The notes: generated from the letters alone by a model not told the origin. 64,000 nt of DNA from Candidatus Jettenia caeni (GCA_000296795.1 BAFH01000004.1:744001-808000); one strand, 5' to 3'. Positions 17,867-26,350 are shown, counted from the first letter of the stretch. Numbers and translations are program-made.

Positions 17867-17911
17867 TAGTAAAATCCCCCTTTATAAAATCAACAAGGGG
17901 GGATTTTACTA
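17867..17911. terminator. Long GC-rich hairpin, bidirectional terminator or dispersed palindrome
   Basis: Arms TAGTAAAATCCCCC (17867-17880) and its complement (17898-17911) are perfect over 14 bp with a loop of about 17 nt. It lies between the convergent secreted-protein and hydrolase genes, so it can terminate both. The AAATCCCCC...GGGGGATTT type is also a common dispersed repeat in environmental genomes, so it may be one that was co-opted. Confidence 0.6.
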
Positions 17912-17975
17912 CAGGATACTGAGAACCAGCTCATAAGGTAAATTTTATTATTGATTCTCTTTATCGTAAAATTTT

Positions 17976-18611
17976 CTATGAGAAAAAGGGATTATGCTGT
18001 TTTTCTTCACCTATAGTAGTAGGTAATCCATGCCCCGGATAGACAATTACGCTGTCTCCCAAAGTAAACAGACAAGTTTTTATTGAGTTAATTATCTTAA
18101 CATAAGAACCACCGTAGAGGTCTGTCCTGCCAATTGAGCCTGCAAAGAGCGTGTCGCCAACAAATACAGCATTATCTATGAGGAAACATACACTGCCAGG
18201 AGAATGCCCTGGAGTATGTATAACCCGTAAGACCTCGTCTCCAAGAGGAATTTCTTCATTATCTACCAGTGGCCTATCTACTGTTGGCAGGGGAATAGAG
18301 GGCATTCCAAATGTATGTGTCTGATCATCCAAATAATTTAACAGGGGTATATCCCCTGAATGAAGCAGGAATTTTGCACCGGTCGAATCTTGTAAAGATC
18401 TTACTCCCCCCACATGATCAAAATGTGCATGGGTATTCAAAATATATTGCAAGGTAAGATTGTGCTTTTTTAAGAAATCGAGAATTTCTTCTGGATTACC
18501 ACCAGCGTCTATTACTATTGCATTATGGTCCTTTTTGGAACCAAGAATGTAACAATTCACTTCAAGGGGACCGACTGTCAGCGTCTCAAAAATGATATTC
18601 TGTAATTTCAT
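17976..18611 (-). CDS. MBL-fold metallohydrolase, glyoxalase II-like
   Basis: The 211-residue protein has the complete metal-binding set of the metallo-beta-lactamase fold: 'THAHFDHVGG' (HxHxDH), 'HTPGHSPGSVCFLI', 'VFVGDTLFAGSIGRTDLYGG' (bridging Asp), and the C-terminal 'VIVYPGHG'. It is the YcbL/type II glyoxalase-like subgroup, which hydrolyses thioesters such as S-lactoylglutathione or other thiols, and lacks the substrate-binding C-terminal domain of true GloB. The exact substrate is unknown. Confidence 0.9.
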   Translation of the reverse strand: MKLQNIIFETLTVGPLEVNCYILGSKKDHNAIVIDAGGNPEEILDFLKKHNLTLQYILNTHAHFDHVGGVRSLQDSTGAKFLLHSGDIPLLNYLDDQTHTFGMPSIPLPTVDRPLVDNEEIPLGDEVLRVIHTPGHSPGSVCFLIDNAVFVGDTLFAGSIGRTDLYGGSYVKIINSIKTCLFTLGDSVIVYPGHGLPTTIGEEKQHNPFFS

Positions 18612-18722
18612 TGATCAAAAAACTATTTGTTCCTCAATACTAATATTAATAAATCAATTTGTATCCTTATCATATAGAAAAACCCTCACTAGCTTACATT
18701 ATTTTTGTGAAGATTTTTTCTA

Positions 18723-18899
18723 TTAACTGAGAGGCACCTGCTTTCGCTTATAATATTCACTTGAATGAGTATGTTCCAGAAATAACTTATAATTCATATT
18801 TTTTATCCATATCTCAAACTCCTGAAATTCCATATTTAAAGCACGAGCATACGTACAAATTTCAGAACCAGCAGTTTTCAAATTTTTCATAATAATCAT
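18723..18899 (-). CDS. Possible small protein (58 aa), unknown
   Basis: A 58-codon frame, MIIMKNLKTAG... to ...KRKQVPLS, opens in the otherwise gene-free stretch 18612-19089. Composition is ordinary (charged residues, Tyr, Met and Trp) and it is intact, but there is no clear ribosome-binding site and I recognise no family. The rest of the stretch is AT-rich and should hold promoters for the flanking genes. Confidence 0.3.
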   Translation of the reverse strand: MIIMKNLKTAGSEICTYARALNMEFQEFEIWIKNMNYKLFLEHTHSSEYYKRKQVPLS

Positions 18900-19089
18900 A
18901 AAATGTTTACCTACTTGTTAAGAATAATAGTATTTATAATCTCCTGGATTTCTATAATTATACTAAGGTAAAATAAAAATTATTCTGAAAAAAACATATA
19001 AAATCCAATTAACGTATTGTTTATTTTTACAAATAAACAGTCATTATACCAATTACGAAGCAAGAAGGCAAAAAATTAAGATAATTTTT

Positions 19090-20010
19090 ATGAACTTTAT
19101 TCCAAAACAACATCTGGAAATTGGCAATTATATAAAATACATAGACGAGATTCTTCATAAATGCGATAAAGGAATTGAGTACTGTAAGATATGTCCTAAC
19201 GAGTTTGTATGCGCAGAATTAGAAAAAGATGACTTCGGACTAAAAGGTTCGACCGTATCAGATATCCTGACTGCCATTCAATATGCTCTTAATAAAATCC
19301 CTGGATTTTTAAACCCTGACAAGAGGGAGAATCTTAGGACACATATCAAAAACTATATAGCTGAATCGCCTATTCATGAACGAGACATTTGGGAAAATAG
19401 CATTCTCAATATATTACTTGATAAAAAGCTTGCCAATCAATTCTATAAACCTGAAGCAAAAATAGGGAAAATCCGGACATTACTTACCTATAACGCCAAC
19501 ATTAGTTTTTCTATCTACTTAACATGCCTCTATCCAAATAATAATGACATCGTGCCAGAGACATTAAAGACTTTGCACTGCGGGTTTATCCCGAATAATA
19601 CCATGATGGTAAATCAATTTGCACAAAGAAGACATACCGACATTATAATTCCCCCTGCGATAAATCATATAAAGTACTGTCTTGAGAAAGAAATGAATGA
19701 AATATTAGAAAAGTGTGATAGAAACGATATAGGGCTTGCAACCGCTTTATGCTACTATGCCGTACTTACAAAATCATTAATCCCGGAGAATATAGCGGTA
19801 ACAGGTGGATTGGACGGTCAAGGAAGGGTATTACCAGGAGCATCGCTGGATAGCAAAATAGAAACAGTCTTAAGGGAGTTACATTTTATAGACAAGATCA
19901 TCATCCCTAAGGGTTCATTATTGAGCATTCCTATTCCCGGTAATATATGTATAATTGAGGTAAGCGATCTCGAACAAGCAATAGACAGTGTCTTTAAAAA
20001 TACTAATTAA
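19090..20010 (+). CDS. Cys-cluster protein with degenerate Lon-like C-terminal domain
   Basis: The 306-residue protein begins with a tight cysteine cluster, C25-x6-C32-x2-C35-x5-C41, suited to bind zinc or an Fe-S cluster. The middle is helical and unassigned. Residues from about 213 to the end resemble the Lon (S16) proteolytic domain: 'GLATALCYYAVLTKSLIPENIAVTGGLDGQGRVLPGASLDSKIETVLRE' follows the Lon order 'ATAL...AMTGEI..GRVLPIGGLKEK'. The catalytic Ser region (DGPSAG in Lon) reads CDRNDIG and the catalytic Lys position is Asp, so it should be inactive as a peptidase. No ATPase domain is present. Function is unknown; a binding or regulatory role is inference. Confidence 0.6.
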   Translation: MNFIPKQHLEIGNYIKYIDEILHKCDKGIEYCKICPNEFVCAELEKDDFGLKGSTVSDILTAIQYALNKIPGFLNPDKRENLRTHIKNYIAESPIHERDIWENSILNILLDKKLANQFYKPEAKIGKIRTLLTYNANISFSIYLTCLYPNNNDIVPETLKTLHCGFIPNNTMMVNQFAQRRHTDIIIPPAINHIKYCLEKEMNEILEKCDRNDIGLATALCYYAVLTKSLIPENIAVTGGLDGQGRVLPGASLDSKIETVLRELHFIDKIIIPKGSLLSIPIPGNICIIEVSDLEQAIDSVFKNTN

Positions 20011-20191
20011 TTCAATAGAGATGCGGTTATAGTCCCAAGGTAAGATTTATTTTACTTCTTACGGTAACGCATATGCCCCTATGGGGGTTATTTCAAAAAC
20101 TATAGTAATCCAAAAATAAAACTGAACACAATGAGACTGGGTTTGTTCGTGCCACCTTATCATAATAATGTCCGATTTCATCCTTTGCACA

Positions 20192-20404
20192 CTATAATCC
20201 CGTAGGGATGTCATGATTATAGCAAAAATTAGAAAAAAACCCTTAAACCCCGAAGGGGTGACATAGGAAAAACCTGTGTTGATATATCATTCAGGATTTG
20301 ATGGTATGGTAATATTCTATTAGCATCATTTCACCCCTTCAGGGTTATTCATTATGGTTGTTCCATGCCTATAATCATGACAGCCCTTCGGGCTTGAAGT
20401 ATAG
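20192..20404. repeat. Nested inverted copies of intergenic palindromic repeats
   Basis: The intergenic stretch 20011-20537 holds four related GC-hairpin units. The outer pair, 20192-20222 (core CCCGTAGGGATGTCATGATTATAG) and 20369-20404 (inverted; core CCCTTCGGG), match over about 25 bases. The inner pair, 20246-20266 (CCCCGAAGGGGTGA) and about 20330-20350 (inverted, CACCCCTTCAGGG), match over about 14. A shorter unit, CCCCTATGGGGG, sits at about 20075-20086. They look like dispersed extragenic palindromes rather than a single terminator. No gene is seen in this interval. Confidence 0.55.
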
Positions 20405-20537
20405 TAATTAATGATTGAAAACCGAACGACATGGCGGAAAAGAAGCGCGTGCTTATCATGCCGTTCGAGAATGCACAATGCGAAAAATCAGGTATTGATA
20501 TGTAAGGACTAATATGACATGAGCGTTTACTATTGAT

Positions 20538-22019
20538 TTATAATTTCACGGTTAATCCCTGAGCCATCTTAATCTCCATAGCATGGTTAACTGTCCAGGC
20601 CGTGCGATGCGTCACCACATCAATGAGTGTGCTGCCCGATGGCAATCCCGTTCCACTCTTTTTAACACCGCCAAAGGGTAAATGCACCTCTGCTCCAATA
20701 GTAGGCAAATTCACATAGCCAAGTCCGTATTCACAATCTTCCCGGATCCTTCTCGCCTTTCGATAATCTTCGGTAATTACGGCACAGGTAAGACCATAAC
20801 CGGTATCATTATGAACCTCTATAGCCTCGTCAACATCTTTTACCGGAATAATGGCAACATGTGGCCCGAAAACCTCCTCATGGAGTACACGGCTTTTCGG
20901 ATTATTCTGCATGCGATATACAAAAGGAGACATAAAATAACCTTTTTTATACGGATTGTCCATAAGCCTTCCACCATCCAACAACACCTTTGCACCCTCT
21001 TTTTTAGCAAGTTCGTTGTATTGTGCAATCTTTTCCGTTGCTGCCTGATTGATTACAGGGCCCATGAATACAGATTCATCCAGAGGATCACCGATCTTTA
21101 TCCTCTTTGTTATTTCAATAAACCTCTTTTCAAATTCTGTAAACACCTTCTCATGTACAATGAACCGGCTTGCAGAGGTGCATCGCTGCCCTGAGGTCTT
21201 AAAGGCGCTGATAACAGCCGCATTCACAGCAATATCCAGACTGGCATCATCGAGCACAATGAGTGCATTTTTTCCTCCCATCTCACAGGCAGCCATTTTA
21301 TTATCAAACCCGGCGACAGTCCTCTTTATTTCTGCTCCCACAGCATTAGAACCAACGAACAGCACGACATGGGTATCCGGATGTTTCACTAACAGGTCTC
21401 CACAACTCCCATGTATGATATTAATCACACCTGGTGGAAAACCAGCCTTATGCGCATATTCGGCAATCACATTACCTACGCATGCCGTTTCCCGGGAAGG
21501 CTTAAGAATAACCGTATTCCCTTCTACTACTGATGGACAGACCAGCCACAGGGGAACAGCAAAAGGAAAATTCCACGCAGTAATCGCCGCAACAACCCCC
21601 TTCGGCTTTCTGCGCATGAAAGAATCTTTTTCCGGAATTTCAGAGTCAACCACATCACCGTGAGGCATCCGAACGGTACCAAATACATATTGGGCCATGT
21701 GGATACCTTCTGTTACATCTGCACGGCTTTCTACGATTCCTTTTCCACACTCTTTTGCCATTAAGCGGGCAATCTCTTCTCGATCTTTTTTTATTAACTG
21801 GGTAAACTCATCAAGGTATTCACCCCGTTTAATCCGCGATAGATGCCTCCAACCATCGTAAGCCGCTTGTGCAGCGTTAACGGCATCATTTACATCTTTC
21901 TCAGATGAAAGCGGGAATGTCCCCAACACTTCATCAAAACTAGCGGGACTTCTGCTTTCAAACCGTTCACCAGATGCCCCATCAACAAATGCCCCATTAA
22001 TATAATTTTTCCCTTCCAT
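20538..22019 (-). CDS. NAD(P)-dependent aldehyde dehydrogenase
   Basis: ALDH superfamily, 493 residues, full length. Motifs: 'AITAWNFPFAVPLWLVCPSVVEGNTVILKPSRET' (Asn and Lys of the cofactor and oxyanion sites), 'CEMGGKNALIVLDDASLD' (general-base Glu), 'KTSGQRCTSASRFIVHE' with the catalytic Cys near residue 280, and 'EEVFGPHVAIIPVKDVDEAI'. Over the C-terminal region it is closest in feel to the aminoadipate-semialdehyde (ALDH7) type, so it may oxidise a small aliphatic or amino aldehyde. It is monocistronic, and by eye more GC-rich than its neighbours. Confidence 0.92.
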   Translation of the reverse strand: MEGKNYINGAFVDGASGERFESRSPASFDEVLGTFPLSSEKDVNDAVNAAQAAYDGWRHLSRIKRGEYLDEFTQLIKKDREEIARLMAKECGKGIVESRADVTEGIHMAQYVFGTVRMPHGDVVDSEIPEKDSFMRRKPKGVVAAITAWNFPFAVPLWLVCPSVVEGNTVILKPSRETACVGNVIAEYAHKAGFPPGVINIIHGSCGDLLVKHPDTHVVLFVGSNAVGAEIKRTVAGFDNKMAACEMGGKNALIVLDDASLDIAVNAAVISAFKTSGQRCTSASRFIVHEKVFTEFEKRFIEITKRIKIGDPLDESVFMGPVINQAATEKIAQYNELAKKEGAKVLLDGGRLMDNPYKKGYFMSPFVYRMQNNPKSRVLHEEVFGPHVAIIPVKDVDEAIEVHNDTGYGLTCAVITEDYRKARRIREDCEYGLGYVNLPTIGAEVHLPFGGVKKSGTGLPSGSTLIDVVTHRTAWTVNHAMEIKMAQGLTVKL

Positions 22020-22189
22020 AGTCCTTCTTCCTCCCTCATAAATTTATAGAGGTTTTACCTTGCAAATTGGCAGACATTAAAAAGTATACTAACTTCCAAG
22101 TTTTTTTGATATAGTATTATTTAGCAAATTCTGTCTAAACTATCAATTAAATATCAAGGAAGTCTATCAGAGACATGGAGTGAGAATAC

Positions 22190-22483
22190 ATGCATATACA
22201 AAAAAGGATCAATCGCTTTTATTATACAAGACCAGATGGTTATCCTCAAATCAGGGTTCACCATAAAAAAGGGGCAGGGAAGAAAATGCCACGCTATCTT
22301 TTGAAGTGTGGTTGTTGCGATGGAAAGCTCGAGATATACTACGATGAAGAAGGACTAGAAATAAACGGGGTGAACGGCTCAATTGATGATTGGCGTGAGA
22401 TTCTTCTCCCACTGCTGCGAATTGAAAAAGAATTAGGCTATGAGAAGCGAAGCACATCCAACAAAAAAACATTGATGGGTTAG
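22190..22483 (+). CDS. Small hypothetical protein with CGCC motif
   Basis: The 97-residue product is not recognised. A Met at codon 33 (22286, 'MPRYLLKCGCCDGKLEIYYDEEGLEINGVNGSIDDWREILLPLLRIE') begins the compact-looking part, with a CxCC cluster and a Trp-containing acidic segment. The upstream ATG at 22190 is preceded by GGAGTGAG at suitable spacing, so it is retained as the start. The C-terminal codons overlap the left copy of the direct repeat that frames the DUF6119 region. Confidence 0.55.
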   Translation: MHIQKRINRFYYTRPDGYPQIRVHHKKGAGKKMPRYLLKCGCCDGKLEIYYDEEGLEINGVNGSIDDWREILLPLLRIEKELGYEKRSTSNKKTLMG

Positions 22484-22510
22484 CTCCGCATAACCTATCT
22501 TACTTGACTT
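22458..22510. repeat. Direct repeat, left copy
   Basis: This 53-bp stretch matches 24413-24466 in the same orientation at about 80% identity with one 1-nt gap. Shared blocks include CCAACAAAAAA, CATTGAT, GGTT, GCTCC, TAACC and ACTT. Each copy contains a GGTTA...TAACC-like dyad. It covers the end of the preceding 97-codon gene. The pair encloses the DUF6119 gene and the MITE-like palindrome. Confidence 0.5.
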
Positions 22511-22565
22511 ATAAAACACAAGCAAAATGGCTGCTGAATAGGCCAATTTGCTAACTCGATAGAGC

Positions 22566-24168
22566 CTAGTGCTGCCTATATCCCACACGAACAATTGACT
22601 CATATCCAGCGTTAGAGCATTGTCTTTGCCACTCAGCAAGTTTCATCAAGAAAATCAATGATTTGATTTCAGAAATCTTTGTGAATTGTGTTTTTCGTTC
22701 AAAAATAAGCCAAAGGCATATCTTTTTTGGTCTGATGTCTTGTCCGTCGATTTGGATTGAGGAGGTTCGAGTTTGTAAAATTTTAACTGTCGCAACTGCC
22801 TGATCTATTGCATAGGCAAACTTTTGCGGAGTACCAATTTTAACAAAAAACGCTGTATTGTCTTTGAACAAATCCAGTTTTTCTATTTTGTACTGTTGTA
22901 AAGTGGTTACATGCCTATCTAAATTCATGTAGCCATCATTTTCTCTCAAAGAGTTGAAATGATATTCAGCATAACCGTGAGCACCCCTTTTCTTCATCAG
23001 AAAGGTCGTTTCGCCACTGCTTAAATACCGAATTAGAAAAGTTGATATTTGGGTTTTCAAAGACAATTCTATCATCAATTTGTTTCTTCAGAAATTCAAT
23101 ATAGTTTTGGTTGAAAATATGCCAATCGCCATCACGGAGAAAATGCCTCTCGTCATCGACATAATCAAGAAAATATTTCAGTGGTTTTGTATAACCCTTG
23201 TTATGCTCGTCTGAAACTTTAATTTTGAGTTTGTTAATGTTAGTCGCAAGATCAATATTGTGTCGGTTTATAAAATCGTGAAGAACAGAAAAATTGAGTT
23301 CTCCTTCTACATCCTGCCCTTGTCGGTCAAGTATAAAGCGATACTGATTTTTACCCAGAAAAACAAAATCAACACCAGAAACTGTCGCCTCTGCTGGCTG
23401 TAGACCAGCGTTCGTACTGTTTAGAATTTCTTGCACAAGTATTTGATCCAGTTCTGCTATTTTTATCTTATCTGCAATAGCTGTTGCTCTGGGTAAAATT
23501 ATCTTAGGGCTTTTCAGTAGTTCTTCATCAATAGCCTGGACTAATTCAGGTAGATCATCTGGCAATATTTCTAAATGCAACTGTGCCGAATTGCCAAAAC
23601 TTGCAACCTCTCCCCATTTATCCTTATCAATCGTCTTGGCCTTAACATAGTGTATAGATTCTCCGCTATCATATTCAAACTCGCTATTTTCCTGATAAGA
23701 AATGATTGTTTTGCTTTTCTTGCCACCAAACAATTTCGAATTTTTGAGCTTGAGATTGTTGTCAGCTATCCTCTCGGCAAGATTGATCCCAAAATCTGTA
23801 TCGCAAAAATCCTTGAGATAAAAGTGCGATTTTCCCATGCTGATTGCATAAGACAACGATGAATTTGAGATCAAAAATACTCCAAAATAAACCTTGTTCT
23901 TTGGTTTACTATCCAAACCAAAATAACCTTCGTACAGATCGGCCCACCAAATATCAATGTCCTCCGGTTCTTTTGAAAAATAAAATGAAAGGGTAAAGCC
24001 GTTAACACTTTTCTGTCCGGCAAGAGAGAGGCCGACGGTTTGTAGTTTTTCAAGCAATTTCGACTCTTTGACCTTTTCGATTTTGTAAATATTGTATTTG
24101 GCCATACCTTCAGTTAAAATCCAATAACCTCTAATACTAGAAAAGTCTCTATTATACCACCAGCTCAA
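22566..24168 (-). pseudogene. DUF6119/TIGR04141 'sporadically distributed' protein, frameshifted
   Basis: Two overlapping minus-strand frames form one family member of about 510 residues. The N-terminal frame (24168 to 22966; probable start Met at 24105, MAKYNIYKIEKV) has 'VYFGVFLISNSSLSYAISMGKSHFYLKD', 'DFGINLAERI', 'EVASFGNSAQLHLEILPDDLPELVQAIDEEL' and 'LDYVDDERHFLRDGDWHIFNQNYIEFLKKQIDD'. The C-terminal frame continues from about 'RGAHGYAEYHFNSLRENDGYMNLDRH' to 22566. The join lies in the AAAAGGGG run at about 22983-22997; dropping one G restores one frame. These patchily distributed proteins are often found beside restriction systems. It may be a true mutation or a homopolymer error. Function is unknown; a defence role is an inference from context. 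Confidence 0.75.
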
Positions 24169-24295
24169 CTGATGGCTAAATTAGCCAAAAGGGTTAAAAG
24201 ATTAAATTTGTAACTTCATGATACTTGGCTGGTTTCTCACTTTACCTCGATAACAAGGATATTTTAAGTAAAGTAGTAAGGTTGGGTGAAGCGAA

Positions 24296-24403
24296 CAGAC
24301 TGGGTCAAATGAACTTTTAACGGCATTTTCTATACAGTATATTGTAGTGTATGAATTAATAACTACTATATATGAATAAAAAATGTCCATTTGACCCAGT
24401 CTG
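24296..24403. mobile_element. MITE-like 108-bp palindromic element
   Basis: Perfect 16-bp terminal inverted repeats, CAGACTGGGTCAAATG (24296-24311) and its complement (24388-24403), enclose 76 AT-rich bases with no reading frame. The trinucleotide GAA flanks both ends directly and could be a target duplication. A terminator would be expected to have a shorter loop. The rest of the gap between the DUF6119 and ASCH genes (24169-24489) shows nothing else apart from the right-hand direct repeat. Confidence 0.5.
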
Positions 24404-24412
24404 GAAGTATAC

Positions 24413-24466
24413 CCAACAAAAAAGGCATTGATAGGTTCGCTCCAATTAACCCATACTACTTAACTT
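24413..24466. repeat. Direct repeat, right copy
   Basis: This 54-bp stretch is the partner of 22458-22510 at about 80% identity, in the same orientation. It starts 9 nt after the MITE-like palindrome and ends 23 nt before the ASCH gene stop. Together the two copies bracket about 1.9 kb. Confidence 0.5.
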
Positions 24467-24489
24467 TGTATTTACACATCTGATTCATC

Positions 24490-24858
24490 CTAAATATAAA
24501 CAAATGACTGTGGTGGTTTTAAACCAAACTGCTCTTCAATACAATATGGCTTCAAATATCTTACGTATTTTTTTATCTTTATTGCATACCCGTTTTCAAG
24601 CCCGCTAAAATAATTAAAAAAATACTCTTCTGTAATGCCAGCAAACTTTTTGGTCTGCTCCCATAGATCAAATATATCCCCAGCCAAGATATGATCTACT
24701 TCAAATTCTCCGATAACTTTGCTAATTGGCGCCGAGGCATATACCACTATTTTTTTAACTTCTTGCCTTTTAAAAATCGATCTTCTAAATTCGTACTTTT
24801 TCTCTCCGCAGAATATTTTATCCACAAATTCTGGTTTAATAGACAATAATACTTTCAT
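24490..24858 (-). CDS. ASCH-domain (PUA-like) protein
   Basis: The 122-residue protein is a single ASCH domain. It opens with 'VLLSIKPEFVDKIFCGEKKYEFRRSIF', the typical helix with G-x-K-x-x-E-x-R, followed by 'KKIVVYASAPISKVIGEFEVDHILAGD', the central strand pair. ASCH domains are PUA-like folds that bind RNA or modified nucleotides; some are hydrolases. Its ATG lies inside the end of the PIN-GNAT gene (23-bp overlap), which points to translational coupling and joint function. It would be the last gene of the type I restriction operon. Confidence 0.85.
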   Translation of the reverse strand: MKVLLSIKPEFVDKIFCGEKKYEFRRSIFKRQEVKKIVVYASAPISKVIGEFEVDHILAGDIFDLWEQTKKFAGITEEYFFNYFSGLENGYAIKIKKYVRYLKPYCIEEQFGLKPPQSFVYI

Positions 24859-26350
24859 CCGTCTTTGTCTCCCTTACTATTAATTTAAAATCATCAAAAC
24901 TTATCTTGGCAAAACCTCTAGGAGCAGAATTAACGTTGGGGATAATCTTCAAATTAATCAGATCGTTTAACGTAATCCTTTTTGGAAAAGAATATGCATA
25001 TAAAAAATTAACAATAAAAGGCCGATTATTACGTTTATAATTCCAATGCTCTAATAATTCCTGAATCGAAAAGACGCTTCGTTTTCCGCACAAATGTATA
25101 AACTCATGTTCATCTTTAATATTGGTTATAACACTTTCAACGATACCTAAAGTTGTCACTACGCCCTTATAAAGTCCTCCCGTACGATAAAAAGCAATCA
25201 TATCCCCCGATTCAAGATTTCTCTCAATCGATCTGGAAATATACACCTTGCTTATTGCATTTCGAAATGGCTCATTTTCTACATAATCGGCGGGGAATTC
25301 TGTCTTTAAGATAGAATCGGGAAGCAGATTGGTGTGATATTCCGGATATATTGGGACAATAAATATACTTCCCTTTGTTGAAATATAAGGGAATGTTACT
25401 TTGGGAACATCTCTGTTTGCTTTTTTTGAAAAATTACGAACATAAACCAGTTCTTCATTAGAACCGGATTTTTTATGCCCATGAAACACAAAACCATAAG
25501 TTTCCAACAAAGCAATCAGACGTTGCTGTTCAAGACGCTTATTGAATATGGTAACGTATATCTCTTCAGTCTTTGCTTGAATTGCGTTATCAAAAATAAT
25601 CTTGAGAAATCGTTCGCCAAGTTTAAAACCGTTATAATCAACCTTGAACGTTCCGATCTTAAGCCTTTTCTTTTTAGAAAAAGCAGGGATAATATCTGAA
25701 TAATCTTCAGTCCCCCGTTCTATTTTAAGATACAGAAATGCCAGTAGTTTATTATCTTGCTTACAAACATAGGCTATTTCATCTGCTTTCCTATTGAACC
25801 ATTTATCAAAACCGGGATAGTCTTGTTTTAATGTAGAAAAGAATTCATCAGCAAGATTTAAATTGCCAAAATGCTCTTGCTTGACCGAAAGGACTTTATA
25901 GTTTTGAAGTTTGGGGTTCTCCACCGTAACTTTTTCGAGAAAGGAATCGATAGTAAATACGCGATCACATACACCCAGAAGCAAAGCCTTGTGGAAAATT
26001 TGCTTATCTTCGCTAATCAAAATATCAACCCGATTATTAACCAATTCATTTAACAAGGTGGTATCACTTAAATCATTTTTGTCATTGTCAATTTTCGAAC
26101 ATACTTGTTGTACTGTGTGATTTATCGGGGCTTTGGTCTTAAGCTGGTGATAATTACCCAACTTAATATTAAACGTTGCAACCGTTTTCGGATCTTTGTG
26201 CTTGTTTATTTCCTCGACTGTCACTGGATGAACACATTTCTGATAATGCAAGTCATCAAGCCATTTAAATAAAATGCCTATATCGGGATTTACTACATTT
26301 CCTGCCTCCCTATGAATAACTATGTTTGTGTCCAGTAACACTTTCATCAA
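24836..26350 (-). CDS. PIN-GNAT-PUA/EVE-like fusion protein
   Basis: The 504-residue protein seems to have three domains. Residues 1 to about 142 are a PIN ribonuclease: 'MKVLLDTNIVI' (Asp7), 'VTVEEINKH' (Glu46), 'NDLSDTTLL' (Asp93/Asp96) and 'ISEDKQIF' (Asp115), so the acidic site looks intact. Residues about 150-310 look like a GNAT acetyltransferase ('KIGTFKVDYNGFKLGERFLKIIFDNAI' and 'LIALLETYGFVFHG'). Residues about 330-500 resemble a PUA/EVE/ASCH fold ('KVYISRSIERNLESGDMIAFYRTGG..GVVTTLGIVESV'). It starts 26 nt after hsdS and overlaps the ASCH gene. A toxin or defence effector acting on RNA is plausible (inference). PIN and GNAT are good assignments; the third domain is less sure. Confidence 0.75.
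   Translation of the reverse strand: MMKVLLDTNIVIHREAGNVVNPDIGILFKWLDDLHYQKCVHPVTVEEINKHKDPKTVATFNIKLGNYHQLKTKAPINHTVQQVCSKIDNDKNDLSDTTLLNELVNNRVDILISEDKQIFHKALLLGVCDRVFTIDSFLEKVTVENPKLQNYKVLSVKQEHFGNLNLADEFFSTLKQDYPGFDKWFNRKADEIAYVCKQDNKLLAFLYLKIERGTEDYSDIIPAFSKKKRLKIGTFKVDYNGFKLGERFLKIIFDNAIQAKTEEIYVTIFNKRLEQQRLIALLETYGFVFHGHKKSGSNEELVYVRNFSKKANRDVPKVTFPYISTKGSIFIVPIYPEYHTNLLPDSILKTEFPADYVENEPFRNAISKVYISRSIERNLESGDMIAFYRTGGLYKGVVTTLGIVESVITNIKDEHEFIHLCGKRSVFSIQELLEHWNYKRNNRPFIVNFLYAYSFPKRITLNDLINLKIIPNVNSAPRGFAKISFDDFKLIVRETKTDESIIVY

Noticed and set aside
20192-20404. CRISPR array
   Set aside because: Units are hairpins in opposite orientations, not uniform direct repeats with regular spacers; no cas genes occur in the window.
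22566-23078. Separate 170-codon gene
   Set aside because: It continues the DUF6119 protein in another frame after the homopolymer run, so it belongs to the same pseudogene.
24296-24403. Rho-independent terminator after the ASCH gene
   Set aside because: The loop of 76 nt and missing T-run fit a terminator poorly; a MITE-like element was preferred.
22458-24466. Integron attC sites or phage att sites
   Set aside because: No integrase gene is present and the GTTRRRY core of attC is not matched.
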